DNA of 64,000 bases from Eubacteriales bacterium (GTDB lineage Bacteria; Bacillota; Clostridia; Oscillospirales; Butyricicoccaceae): NCBI GenBank assembly GCA_030539335.1, contig JAUNSG010000012.1, positions 1 to 64,000 on the forward strand, given 5' to 3'. How positions within the stretch are numbered: position 1 is the stretch's first letter; the number at the start of each line of letters is the position of its first letter. Under the pieces are notes generated by a model. The model did no database searches. It saw only the letters and a list, made by a program, of their open reading frames with translations, and had not been told where the DNA came from. Positions 6,978-15,328 of this stretch are shown here, one piece after another. Position numbers and translations under genes: made by a program.

Positions 6978-8405
6978 ATGTCAAGTAATTCGAAAAACCC
7001 GGCTAATTGGGAAAAGACATCGTCCCAGTATGGCTACTACAAGATCCCGCGAAAAGAAGTCTTGGGATATGGCTCGATTGACTTTGCGATGAACCTGGTA
7101 TTCCAGTGTATCGCACTGTATATCAGCTTTTTCTACACCGATATTTTCGGTTTGAAACCGGGGCACGTTGCCATTATCTTTGCAGCTTCCCGTCTTTGGG
7201 ACGCGGTCAACGATCCGATGATGGGCACGATCTGTGAACGTCTGCAGCCGAAGAAGGGTAAGTACTGGGTATACATCCGCTGGGGCGCCATCCCGTTTGG
7301 TCTTGCTGCGGTTATGACGTATACCACACCGCAATTCAGTTATGGACTAAAGATCGTCTGGGCAGTTGTCGGCTATAACCTGCTGAACATGCTGTATACC
7401 TTTATTATTCAGCCGTATATCTCGGTCGCAACCCTGATGACCAACGACCAGAACGAGCGCACCCGTCTGCAGTCCTTCCGCATGACGCTGGCGCAGGCTG
7501 GTGGCGTTGTCTGTGCGATTATGCTTCCGGAGCTTTCCGGCTTCCTGAGCAACTACATGAGCTTGGCACAGGGCTATATGGTAACCACCATCATCATGGC
7601 GATTATCATGGTAATGATCCTGCTTTGGGGTTCTAGCCAGATCGTCGAGCGTATTCCGGCACCGAAACTGTCCACAACAGGCGAAAAGGCCGGTATTAAG
7701 GATGTCTTCTATCTGCTGTTCCGCGTCGGTCCGGTATTCGTCACCTTTATCCTGTTCCTCGGTGTATACACCATGAGCCAGGTTCAGGCAACCATGGGCG
7801 CATATTATATCAACTACTATGCAAACCGTCCGGACATGCTCTCCTGGTTCTCCATGATTATGATGCTGTTCTCGGTTCTCGGAGTACCATGTGTTCCGAC
7901 GCTCACCAAGCACCTCCACAAAAAGGGAACCGTTATGTTTGGCCTCGGCGTTGCCGGCTTGGGTTGTCTGGTTCTGTACTTTATGCCGACGACGGCAATT
8001 GTCGGCATGATGGCTGCCCGTGCGATCACCGGCTACGGCTATGGCGTTTTGATGGGGATTGTTTGGTCCGTTATCACTGACCCGGTAGAGTATGCAGACT
8101 GGAAGACCGGAAAGCGCTATACCGCGATTGTCATGACCCTCGTCGGTCTGGGCATCAAGTTCTCCATGATTATCGGCGGATCTCTTCCGACCGCAGTTTT
8201 GCAGGCAACCGGCTATGTCGCCAATCAGGCACAGAACGAAGTAACGTTGAGCGCAATCCGTTCCATGACGACGCTGCTTCCGCTCGCAGCTGTTATCGTT
8301 GCGATGGTTGTCTATGGTGTGTTCTATCGTCTCGATGAAGAGAAGATCAAGCAGATTCAGGCAGACATTGCCGAGCGCAATGCGAAAAGAGCAAATGCAG
8401 AATAA
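6978..8405 (+). CDS. GPH/MFS-type sugar (glycoside):cation symporter
   Basis: A polytopic membrane protein of about 475 residues resembling the glycoside-pentoside-hexuronide symporters (MelB, XynB, UidB). The early segment YGSIDFAMNLVFQCIALYIS and the DPMMGTICERLQPKKGKY loop after helix 2 match the family's cation-site and conserved loop pattern (AxRxWDAxNDPxMG). About twelve hydrophobic segments follow. The ATG at 6978 is seven bases from AGGAGG, whereas the ATG at 6972 is only one base away and is rejected. It is the first gene of the operon with dehydrogenases and transketolase, so it should import their substrate. The specific sugar is unknown. Confidence 0.85.
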   Translation: MSSNSKNPANWEKTSSQYGYYKIPRKEVLGYGSIDFAMNLVFQCIALYISFFYTDIFGLKPGHVAIIFAASRLWDAVNDPMMGTICERLQPKKGKYWVYIRWGAIPFGLAAVMTYTTPQFSYGLKIVWAVVGYNLLNMLYTFIIQPYISVATLMTNDQNERTRLQSFRMTLAQAGGVVCAIMLPELSGFLSNYMSLAQGYMVTTIIMAIIMVMILLWGSSQIVERIPAPKLSTTGEKAGIKDVFYLLFRVGPVFVTFILFLGVYTMSQVQATMGAYYINYYANRPDMLSWFSMIMMLFSVLGVPCVPTLTKHLHKKGTVMFGLGVAGLGCLVLYFMPTTAIVGMMAARAITGYGYGVLMGIVWSVITDPVEYADWKTGKRYTAIVMTLVGLGIKFSMIIGGSLPTAVLQATGYVANQAQNEVTLSAIRSMTTLLPLAAVIVAMVVYGVFYRLDEEKIKQIQADIAERNAKRANAE

Positions 8406-8467
8406 TCTCGGAACCGCTGCAATTTCTATGCAGCGCAGATAAAGAATAGAGCAAAGGAGTGACAAGT

Positions 8468-9532
8468 ATGAAAGTTGTATGCGCAACAAGAGTCGGCAAT
8501 ATGAAGGATCCGAACCCGGAGACCCGTGGGACCGTTGGTATTGTGGATATGCCGGTCAAAGAGCTGAAGGATGATGAGGTTCTGATTAAAGTCGCATACT
8601 GCGGCATCTGCGGCAGTGATCCGCATGTCGTTGACGGCTGCTTCAATAAACCGGAGGATGCCCCGTTTGGCATCGGTCATGAGATGTCCGGCGTCATTGC
8701 AAAGCTGGGGAAGAACGCGACTGCGAAGGGACTGAAGGTCGGTGACCGCGTCGGTGGAAACTTCTTGGGCTACTGCGGCAAATGCTATCAGTGTTCGATT
8801 GGACAGCCGGAGTACTGCACGGACATCGGCAACGAACCCTGTATGGCAGAGTATGTCGTGTGGAATGAATCGCAGGTTTGTAAGCTCCCGGACGGTGTAA
8901 GTCTCCGCGAGGGAAGCCTGATGGAGCCGCTTTCTATCGCTGTTCGCGCGATGGACAAGGCTGGTATGCTGGTTGGTAAGCGTGTGCTGGTGTCCGGCGG
9001 CGGCCCGATCGGTCAGCTGATTGCACAGCTGGCGGCAAAGTACGGCGCTGCGGAACTGACGCTGTCCGAGCCGGTGGAGAGCCGCTGCGAGCTGGCAAAG
9101 AAAATCGGTGTCGAGCACATCATCAATCCGATTACCGAGGATGTCTATGCGAGAGCGATGGAGATCACAGGCGGGATTGGCTACGATGTCATCTTTGAGT
9201 GTTCCGCCGTTCCGAGTGCAGCGGTTACCATGCTGAAGTGCACGGCAAAGTACTGCAATCTGATTTATGTCGCACAGTTCCCGACCGATTACGAGATGCC
9301 GCTCAACCTGTTTGAATATTGCTACATGCGTCAGGTCAACATCACCGGCATGTACTGTGCGCACTTCAACTTTGAGCGTACGGCAGAATATCTGAAGTAT
9401 GTGGATCTGTCCGCGTTTACCTCGGATGAGCAGGTCTTCGACATCGACGATGTCGAAAAGGCATTTGAAGTGCATCTGACCAGCAAATATCCAAAGATTC
9501 TCATCCGCTGCAATTCGTTTGACGGCGAGTAA
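8468..9532 (+). CDS. Zinc-dependent medium-chain alcohol/polyol dehydrogenase
   Basis: A 354-residue MDR-superfamily enzyme related to sorbitol, threonine and butanediol dehydrogenases. It would oxidise a secondary hydroxyl of a sugar or polyol with NAD(P). Catalytic zinc ligands are seen in YCGICGSDPH (Cys near residue 38) and FGIGHEMSG. The structural zinc loop is CGKCYQCSIGQPEYC. The dinucleotide fold carries VSGGGPIGQLIAQ. The ATG at 8468 follows AAAGGAG. It lies between the transporter and the split transketolase, which suggests that oxidation to a ketose precedes transketolase cleavage. Confidence 0.85.
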   Translation: MKVVCATRVGNMKDPNPETRGTVGIVDMPVKELKDDEVLIKVAYCGICGSDPHVVDGCFNKPEDAPFGIGHEMSGVIAKLGKNATAKGLKVGDRVGGNFLGYCGKCYQCSIGQPEYCTDIGNEPCMAEYVVWNESQVCKLPDGVSLREGSLMEPLSIAVRAMDKAGMLVGKRVLVSGGGPIGQLIAQLAAKYGAAELTLSEPVESRCELAKKIGVEHIINPITEDVYARAMEITGGIGYDVIFECSAVPSAAVTMLKCTAKYCNLIYVAQFPTDYEMPLNLFEYCYMRQVNITGMYCAHFNFERTAEYLKYVDLSAFTSDEQVFDIDDVEKAFEVHLTSKYPKILIRCNSFDGE

Positions 9533-9554
9533 ATCACAGAAAGGACGAGCTAAT

Positions 9555-10415
9555 ATGAGTGAGAAATTACAAACAATCGCACAGCTGGAGGATAAGTGCG
9601 TCGATATCCGTTCCGAGCTGCTGACCTTTATCCATCGCATCGGAATGGGACATCTGGGCGGCGAGCTGTCCATCGTTGAGATGACGGTAGCCCTGTATTA
9701 TAAATACTTAAACTTCGACGTAATGGACCCGCACAAAGAGGGACGTGACCGTTTCATTCTCTCCAAGGGCCATTGCTCCGAGACCTTGTATACGATTTTC
9801 TCCAACCTTGGTGCGTATACGCAGGATTACATGGTAGAGCACTTTGAGAACCTGGATCAGTACAAGTTTGGCATGCATTCCAACCGTAAGAAGTGCCCAC
9901 AGATCGAGGTTTCCGCCGGTTCCCTGGGACATGGCCTCCCGATCGCGGTCGGCTACGCGCTGGGCGCACGCTACCGCAAGGAAAACTACCGTGTTATGGT
10001 CATGATCGGCGACGGCGAGTTTGACGAAGGTACCAACTGGGAAGCGCTGATGGCAGGCGCGCATTATAAGCTGAACAATTTGGTCTGCATCCTGGACAAG
10101 AACCAGCTTCAGATGACCGGCAATACCAAACAGATTATGAACATCGATCCGGTTGCGGATAAGGTTCGTGCGTTTGGCTGGAATGTCATCGAGATTGAGG
10201 ACGGCAACGATATGGCGCAGGTTTGCGCGGCGCTGGATCAGCTTCCAGAGCGGGATTACACCAAGGAAGCAGCACCGACCTTTATCATCAGCAATACCGT
10301 GAAGGGCAAGGGTGTCAGCTTCATGGAAGGCAATCACAAATGGCATGGCGGCGGGATCGGAGACGAAGATCTCAAGATCGCACTGGCCGATGTAGAGAAA
10401 ATGAGAAAGGCGTGA
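9555..10415 (+). CDS. Transketolase, N-terminal (TPP-binding) subunit
   Basis: A 286-residue subunit equal to the first domain of transketolase. It has IGMGHLGGELSIVEM near the N-terminus, SKGHCSETLY, SLGHGLPIAVGYA, and the thiamine-diphosphate/Mg motif GDGEFDEGTNWEALMAGAHY ending in NN. Transketolase moves a two-carbon ketol unit from a ketose to an aldose. Split transketolases are common in Clostridia and archaea and often serve dedicated sugar pathways rather than central metabolism. The partner subunit begins six bases after the stop. The start follows a modest AAAGGACGAG ribosome site. Confidence 0.9.
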   Translation: MSEKLQTIAQLEDKCVDIRSELLTFIHRIGMGHLGGELSIVEMTVALYYKYLNFDVMDPHKEGRDRFILSKGHCSETLYTIFSNLGAYTQDYMVEHFENLDQYKFGMHSNRKKCPQIEVSAGSLGHGLPIAVGYALGARYRKENYRVMVMIGDGEFDEGTNWEALMAGAHYKLNNLVCILDKNQLQMTGNTKQIMNIDPVADKVRAFGWNVIEIEDGNDMAQVCAALDQLPERDYTKEAAPTFIISNTVKGKGVSFMEGNHKWHGGGIGDEDLKIALADVEKMRKA

Positions 10416-10421
10416 TCGGTT

Positions 10422-11396
10422 ATGGCAAATACGACATATGATTTTGATATGATGCTCTCCAACGCACGAGAGGCATATGGAGAAGAACTCTATAAAATGG
10501 CGTGCGAAGGCAAGGACTTTGTATTCACCTACAGCGACAACGTCGCGCCGTCCACCAAAGCAGGTCAGCTGATTAAGGAATTTCCGGATCGGTGCTTTAA
10601 TTTCGGCATCGCAGAGCCGGATCAGGTTGGCGCTTCCGCTGGTCTGGCGCTCTCCGGCTGCACCGTATTCGCCCAGGTATTCGGCCCGTTCCTTCCGCTT
10701 CGCGCCGCAGATCAGATCCATACGGACATCGCGTACAATGATGTTAAGGTCCGTCTGATCGGCACCCATTCCGGCGTTACCGCGGGCGGAGGCCCGACCC
10801 ACAACGACATCGCGGATCTCGCCCTGTATCGTGCGATCCCGAATTTGACGGTTGTAGTTCCGGCCGATGCCGGACAGTGCTGCAAGTTTATCCGCGCCTC
10901 GATGGATTTTGACGGCCCGATGATTATCCGCATTGACCGTGCCGGTTCGCCGAACGTCTATGCAGACAACAATTATGATCTGGAGATCGGCAAGGCAATT
11001 GAGACATTGGAGGGCACAGATGCTTACATCATCTCCTGCGGCTCCAACCTGTACGAGTGCCTGATGGCATCCAAGGCGATGAAGCAGAAGTTTGGCGCCA
11101 GCATTGGCATTCTGGATATGCATACGGTTAAACCAATGGATACCGAGGCAGTGCTGCGCGTGGCGCAGAAGACCGGAAACATCGTTACGGTAGAGGATCA
11201 CTCCATCAACGGCGGACTCGGCGGCGCAGTGGCGGAGGTCCTGTGTGAGGCGAGCTACAAGGGCAGCTTCAAGCGCATTGGTATGCCGGATGAATTTGCG
11301 GTTCTCGGCTCTACCGATGACATTTACCATTACTATGGCATGGATCGTGACGGTATCGAAGCGACGCTGGTCAAGATGCTGAACCTTGGAAAATAA
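10422..11396 (+). CDS. Transketolase, C-terminal (pyrimidine-binding and C) subunit
   Basis: A 324-residue subunit carrying the second and third transketolase domains. RCFNFGIAEPDQVGASAGLA holds the Glu that activates the thiamine pyrimidine ring. Further motifs are FGPFLPLRAADQIHTDIAY and GTHSGVTAGGGPTHND. The C-terminal domain ends with TVEDHSINGGLGGAVAEV. It is translated right after the N-terminal subunit and must form a heteromer with it. Unlike full-length transketolases, the pair sits among dehydrogenases, so the donor may be an oxidised, possibly unphosphorylated or unusual sugar. That is inference. Confidence 0.9.
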   Translation: MANTTYDFDMMLSNAREAYGEELYKMACEGKDFVFTYSDNVAPSTKAGQLIKEFPDRCFNFGIAEPDQVGASAGLALSGCTVFAQVFGPFLPLRAADQIHTDIAYNDVKVRLIGTHSGVTAGGGPTHNDIADLALYRAIPNLTVVVPADAGQCCKFIRASMDFDGPMIIRIDRAGSPNVYADNNYDLEIGKAIETLEGTDAYIISCGSNLYECLMASKAMKQKFGASIGILDMHTVKPMDTEAVLRVAQKTGNIVTVEDHSINGGLGGAVAEVLCEASYKGSFKRIGMPDEFAVLGSTDDIYHYYGMDRDGIEATLVKMLNLGK

Positions 11397-11432
11397 CGAA
11401 GGGTACGCCCTGTTTTCATAAGAATGCAGAAT

Positions 11433-11456
11433 GCGCGGCACACATTGTGTGCCGTG
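11433..11456 (+). other. Intercistronic hairpin between transketolase and SDR genes
   Basis: GGCACAC and GTGTGCC flank a short loop inside a longer GCGCGGCAC/GTGCCGTGC stem. No T-run follows, so it is more likely an mRNA-processing or stability hairpin than a terminator. Confidence 0.5.
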
Positions 11457-11483
11457 CAAGAAAAAGAAAGAAGGTATTCCAAT

Positions 11484-12269
11484 ATGGCAAATCCAATGGA
11501 ACGCTTTAGTATGGATTGGTTCCGTCTGGACGGCAAGGTAGCTATGGTTACTGGAGCCAATCAGGGACTGGGTATGGCATATGCAGTCGCCTTTGCAAAG
11601 GCCGGCGCGGATCTGTTTATCCCACATTTCACCGAAGATGTTTCGGAAATTAAAGACTTGATTGAGAAGGAAGGCCGTCAGGTGCATTTCCTGCGCGGCG
11701 ACCTGACCCAACGTGACTACCAGATGGCCTGTGTGGAAGAATGCATGAAGCGGTATGGCCGCATTGACATTCTGGTGAACAACGCCGGTGCAAGTGCTTT
11801 CGCGGATTTTGATGATTATCCGGACCGCTTCTGGGATATGTGTATTGATCTGGATTTTAATGCAGTTTATTTCCTGTCCAAGGAAGTTGCCCGCGTGATG
11901 AAGGCACAGGGCGGCGGCAAGATCATCAACATCGGTTCCGCGCTGAGTTATACCTCGGACGGAAAGTGCCCGCCATATACCGCGGCGAAGCACGGCGTCA
12001 TCGGCATCACCCGCAACTTCTCAAACGAATTGGGACGCTATAACATTCAGACAAATGCCATCTGCCCGGGCTTCCTGGCGACCGAGGTCAATGCCGAACT
12101 GCGTAAGGATCCGGCGTTTTACAACAAGATTACCAGCCGTATCGCGGCAGGTCGCTGGGGTGAACTGGACGATCTGATGGGAACGATGGTATTTCTTGCG
12201 TCCCGTGCATCAGATTATCTGAATGGCGTGGATATTAACGTTGACGGCGGATTCTTCACCGTACTCTAA
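11484..12269 (+). CDS. Short-chain dehydrogenase/reductase, gluconate 5-dehydrogenase / KduD-like
   Basis: A 261-residue classical SDR. The cofactor motif is VTGANQGLGMAYA (about residues 20-32), with NNAG in the core and the catalytic Ser before YTAAKHG (Tyr and Lys). ICPGFLATEV follows, and the C-terminus ends VDGGFFTVL. The opening FSMDWFRLDGKVAMVTG is typical of gluconate 5-dehydrogenase and 2-deoxy-gluconate 3-dehydrogenase relatives. It would interconvert a keto group and a hydroxyl on a sugar acid or polyol. It follows the transketolase genes in the same direction, so it probably belongs to the same pathway. Confidence 0.85.
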   Translation: MANPMERFSMDWFRLDGKVAMVTGANQGLGMAYAVAFAKAGADLFIPHFTEDVSEIKDLIEKEGRQVHFLRGDLTQRDYQMACVEECMKRYGRIDILVNNAGASAFADFDDYPDRFWDMCIDLDFNAVYFLSKEVARVMKAQGGGKIINIGSALSYTSDGKCPPYTAAKHGVIGITRNFSNELGRYNIQTNAICPGFLATEVNAELRKDPAFYNKITSRIAAGRWGELDDLMGTMVFLASRASDYLNGVDINVDGGFFTVL

Positions 12270-12425
12270 TTCTTATCGACTTCCATAACATTAGGATTCC
12301 TCAATAATCTCACAATTCACCAACTGTTCGGGAACAGCAGCTTGACAGCGTTAGCTGTACAGGCTGCCGTTTCCACTCTCTGCGGGCAAAGTCGCAGAGA
12401 TTTCCCATTCCAAAGGAGGAAAATT

Positions 12426-13532
12426 ATGAAAATCAAAGCTGCCGTTACCCGTGCACCGGGCGCCCCGTTCACCATAGAAGAGGTGGAGCTGGCTGCACCA
12501 AAGGGACACGAGATTCTTGTCAAGATTACTGCCTGCGGCGTCTGTCATACGGACGATGCGGCACGCCATCAGGTAATTCCGGTTCCGCTGCCGGCGGTCC
12601 TTGGACACGAAGGCTGTGGAATCGTGGAGGCAGTCGGCCCGGAGGTAACGGAATTTGTTCCGGGGGACAAGGTTGGCATGTCCTTTGGCTATTGCGGCAC
12701 CTGCCATAATTGCATGACCGCACACCAGCATGCGTGTGAGAATTTCAATGCGATCAATTTTGGCGGCGTGCAGGCGGATGGAACCACGCGCTTGTCAGAT
12801 GCCGATGGAAATCCACTCGCGACGTTTTTCGGCCAGTCGTCCTTTGCCACACATGCTGTGGTCAATGAGGGGAGTGCCGTCAAAATCGAATACGACGACA
12901 TCGATCTTGCACTGATTGGGCCGATGGGTTGTGGCATCCAGACCGGTGCCGGTGCCGTCCTCAACCGGCTCCGTCCGGAGTTCGGCTCGTCCATCGCGGT
13001 ATTTGGCTGCGGTACGGTCGGCATGAGTGCGATTATGGCGGCAAAGATTGCGGGCTGTAAAAATATTATTGCTGTGGGCGGCAATCCGAAGAGTCTGGAG
13101 CTGGCGAAGGAGCTGGGAGCCACCCACACGATCAACCGCAAGGAAGAGCGTGATATCGTCGGAAAGATCAAAAACGAGATTGTTCCGGGTGGAGTTCATT
13201 ATGCCATTGACACCTCAGGCGTTGCCGATTTTGTCAAGAAGGCGTTGGCGTCCTGCCGATTTATGGGCACGGCGGTTGTCCTGGGCGCGACCGGGGATGT
13301 CACCTTCAACATCCAGGCCGAACTGATGGGCGATGCAAAAAGCCTCATTGGTATTGTGGAAGGCGATGCAATCCCGAAGCTATTTATTCCGCAACTGCTG
13401 GATTATTATAAGAAGGGGATGTTCCCGTTCGATAAGCTGATTCAGTTCTATCCGTTTGAACAGATCAACGAGGCATTTGAGGAGTCTGGCTCCGGCAAGT
13501 GCATCAAGGCGGTTCTGCGGATGGATCAATAA
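12426..13532 (+). CDS. Zinc-dependent alcohol dehydrogenase (class III / aryl-alcohol type)
   Basis: A 368-residue MDR dehydrogenase distinct from the one at 8468. Zinc ligands are in CGVCHTDDAARH and VLGHEGCGIV, and the structural zinc loop is CGTCHNCMTAHQHAC. The nucleotide fold has VFGCGTVGMSAIMAAK. The layout matches the aryl-alcohol/benzyl-alcohol or glutathione-independent class III group, which oxidises primary alcohols or reduces aldehydes. The ATG at 12426 follows AAAGGAGG. It closes the catabolic operon and is followed by a terminator, so it may recycle NAD(H) or handle an aldehyde released by transketolase. Confidence 0.85.
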   Translation: MKIKAAVTRAPGAPFTIEEVELAAPKGHEILVKITACGVCHTDDAARHQVIPVPLPAVLGHEGCGIVEAVGPEVTEFVPGDKVGMSFGYCGTCHNCMTAHQHACENFNAINFGGVQADGTTRLSDADGNPLATFFGQSSFATHAVVNEGSAVKIEYDDIDLALIGPMGCGIQTGAGAVLNRLRPEFGSSIAVFGCGTVGMSAIMAAKIAGCKNIIAVGGNPKSLELAKELGATHTINRKEERDIVGKIKNEIVPGGVHYAIDTSGVADFVKKALASCRFMGTAVVLGATGDVTFNIQAELMGDAKSLIGIVEGDAIPKLFIPQLLDYYKKGMFPFDKLIQFYPFEQINEAFEESGSGKCIKAVLRMDQ

Positions 13533-13580
13533 GGCCGTTACGGTATTCTGGGAAGAATAGTGAAATCCGGACAACAGATA

Positions 13581-13614
13581 AGGGTCAAAACCACAACAGC
13601 GGTTTTGACCCTTG
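13581..13614 (+). terminator. Intrinsic terminator of the catabolic operon
   Basis: AGGGTCAAAACC at 13581-13592 pairs perfectly with GGTTTTGACCCT at 13601-13612. It may serve both directions. Confidence 0.75.
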
Positions 13615-13638
13615 TTTGTATGTCTGGTCGATTCCGTT

Positions 13639-13803
13639 TCAACGGTTGCCTTGGATTGGCCGGATGGTTTCGAAAAGGGAAGGGGCTTTGCCTTGCGGAT
13701 CGAGTAAAGATCGGTCGGCCAGGCCGATCTTTTTGCAATAGTCTTCCTGCCGGTGCATCTTCTCGAGCAGCCGGCACAGCGCGATTCTGGTTTGTACATC
13801 CAT
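13639..13803 (-). CDS. Small basic helical protein of unknown function (54 aa)
   Basis: A 54-residue frame with a good ribosome site (AAGGAG, eight bases before ATG). It begins MDVQTRIALCRLLEKMHRQ and continues DYCKKIGLADRSLLD, so it is likely a short helical domain. It ends at TGA 13639. Another small gene lies just upstream in the same direction, and the terminator at 13581-13614 lies just downstream. The family is not recognised. Support is the ribosome site, the protein-like composition and the fit between flanking signals. Confidence 0.5.
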   Translation of the reverse strand: MDVQTRIALCRLLEKMHRQEDYCKKIGLADRSLLDPQGKAPSLFETIRPIQGNR

Positions 13804-13830
13804 AGGACACGCTCCTTTCTCTGCCGTCTG

Positions 13831-14046
13831 TCAGAGAGCGGTATCGATCAGGGACACCAGTCCCACGACAACCAGCCCGACAAAAGCGATGGACAGGAAG
13901 CCGGAAGCCGCGATCCCAATCAGTAGGATTGGCAAAAATACAATCGTAACGAAAATTTTGGTAATGCTCCAAGCGGCTTTGATAGCAAACCAAAGCAGTT
14001 TTCCAAATACCATGACCAATAAACCTGCAAAAATCAATGTCAGCAA
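13831..14046 (-). CDS. Small hydrophobic membrane protein (about 71 aa)
   Basis: Almost the whole protein is hydrophobic, forming two probable membrane helices: LLTLIFAGLLVMVFGKLLWF, and from FVTIVFLPILLIG to the FVGLVVVGLVSL region. GGAGG lies eight bases before a TTG at 14046, which is preferred over the GTG at 14055 overlapping the ribosome site. It precedes the 54-residue gene in the same direction. The composition resembles small phage-shock or holin-like membrane proteins, but no family is claimed. Confidence 0.55.
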   Translation of the reverse strand: MLTLIFAGLLVMVFGKLLWFAIKAAWSITKIFVTIVFLPILLIGIAASGFLSIAFVGLVVVGLVSLIDTAL

Positions 14047-14214
14047 TCCGATCACCTCCGAATACCTTTCTCTGTCTGGAACGGAACCTTTCTTTTGGAT
14101 TAAATCTAGTATATAATAACGGTGTCAGAGAATCAACTGCTGACGGTGTGAAATAGACGCATGTAATTCGTCTGCAAAAGAGGATAAAAGCCAGAACGGG
14201 GGAGGAAGGCTTCT

Positions 14215-14745
14215 ATGGGGAAAATGTCAACCAAGGAAAATAAAAATATTTATCAGATCAGCCGGGAAAATATGCACCTCACAAGGGCGGCGGCTGCGGA
14301 ACAGCTGTATATCTCGGCCTCGCGGATTGAAAAGATAGAAAACGGGAGCCGGCCGCACCCGGATGAAGTGCTGAAGATGGCGGAATGCTATCGCAACCCG
14401 TCGCTCTGCAACGACTATTGCTGCAACCTTTGTGAGATCGGTCAGAAATATGTCCCGAAGGTTGAGATGAAGGAACTGTCTCAGATTACGTTGGAAATGC
14501 TTGCCTCCTTAAATGCCCTGAGCAAAGAAAAGGAACGGCTCATTGAGATTACTGTGGACGGCAGGATTACGACGGATGAGATTCCGGATTTTTTGTCCAT
14601 TCAGAAACAATTGGAAAAGATGTCGCTTGTGATCGATTCTCTCCAGTTGTGGATCAAACATGCGATGACGTCCGGAGAGATGGACGTTTCGGCGCTTTCC
14701 GACTGGGAAGATGGCGCCGGGGCAGACGAAACCGTGTCGACGTAA
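14215..14745 (+). CDS. XRE-family helix-turn-helix protein with C-terminal helical domain
   Basis: A 176-residue protein. Residues of about 10-60 form a Cro/C1-type helix-turn-helix (ISRENMHLTRAAAAEQLYIS then ASRIEKIENGSR and PDEVLKMAECY). A cluster of four cysteines in LCNDYCCNLCEIG follows directly and might bind metal or a cluster. The rest is helical and rich in Glu and Lys. GGAGG precedes the ATG. It lies just upstream of the desulfoferrodoxin promoter, so a redox-sensing role is possible but unproven. Confidence 0.65.
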   Translation: MGKMSTKENKNIYQISRENMHLTRAAAAEQLYISASRIEKIENGSRPHPDEVLKMAECYRNPSLCNDYCCNLCEIGQKYVPKVEMKELSQITLEMLASLNALSKEKERLIEITVDGRITTDEIPDFLSIQKQLEKMSLVIDSLQLWIKHAMTSGEMDVSALSDWEDGAGADETVST

Positions 14746-14753
14746 GTTTTCTC

Positions 14754-14782
14754 TTGAAAAATGGCATCGGACGTTATATAAT
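14754..14782 (+). promoter_or_regulatory. Sigma-A promoter of the desulfoferrodoxin operon
   Basis: TTGAAA at 14754-14759 and TATAAT at 14777-14782, with a 17-base spacer. The 150-base leader that follows carries a hairpin TGTTGGG/CCCAACA at 14875-14899. Confidence 0.7.
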
Positions 14783-14936
14783 GAAAAATGGAATCGTTCT
14801 AAATACATCCAAAACGGAGAAATGTATAAGATTGCACAATTATGGACAGGATAAGGCAACGAGAACGCGATTTCTGTTGGGGCTATGCTATACCCAACAA
14901 TCACGACGAAAGACAACAACAGGAGGTAACTTCATA

Positions 14937-15311
14937 ATGGATCAGAAATTTTATGTATGTGGACACTGTGGAAATATCATTGCAATGGTGAAAAATGTAG
15001 GTGTTCCGATCATGTGCTGTGGTCAGAAAATGACCGAGATCATCCCGGGAACGACCGATGCCGCTGTGGAAAAGCATGTACCGTCTTATGAAGTCAAGGA
15101 CGGCAAGGTACACGTTAAGGTAGGCGAGGTAGCGCATCCGATGGCAGAGGAGCACTTTATTGAGTGGGTATCGCTGCAGACCGACAAGGGAAACCAGAGA
15201 AAGCAGCTGACTCCGGGAGAAGCGCCGGAGGTATGCTTTGCCATTTGTGAAGATGAGACAGTCGAAGCGGTCTATGCTTACTGCAACCTTCACGGGCTGT
15301 GGAAAAAATAA
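14937..15311 (+). CDS. dfx: Desulfoferrodoxin (superoxide reductase)
   Basis: A 124-residue cytoplasmic enzyme that reduces superoxide to hydrogen peroxide without making oxygen. The N-terminal desulforedoxin site has Cys8, Cys11 and a paired Cys27-Cys28. The catalytic iron centre is shown by HVPSYEV, HPMAEEHFIEW and the C-terminal CNLHG, giving the four His and one Cys ligands of the neelaredoxin fold. The length fits class I enzymes. The ATG follows AGGAGG. It heads an operon with a flavin reductase-rubredoxin fusion and a rubredoxin, which would feed electrons to it. Confidence 0.95.
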   Translation: MDQKFYVCGHCGNIIAMVKNVGVPIMCCGQKMTEIIPGTTDAAVEKHVPSYEVKDGKVHVKVGEVAHPMAEEHFIEWVSLQTDKGNQRKQLTPGEAPEVCFAICEDETVEAVYAYCNLHGLWKK

Positions 15312-15328
15312 ATTAGAGGTGTTGGATC

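Noticed and set aside
9555..11396. Assigning the split transketolase to the apiose pathway
   Set aside because: Apulose-4-phosphate transketolase operons carry an apiose isomerase and an apulose kinase, and neither is present here.
9708..11993. A 761-codon minus-strand frame opposite the transketolase genes
   Set aside because: Both transketolase subunits and the SDR have full motif sets on the plus strand, so this is a shadow frame.
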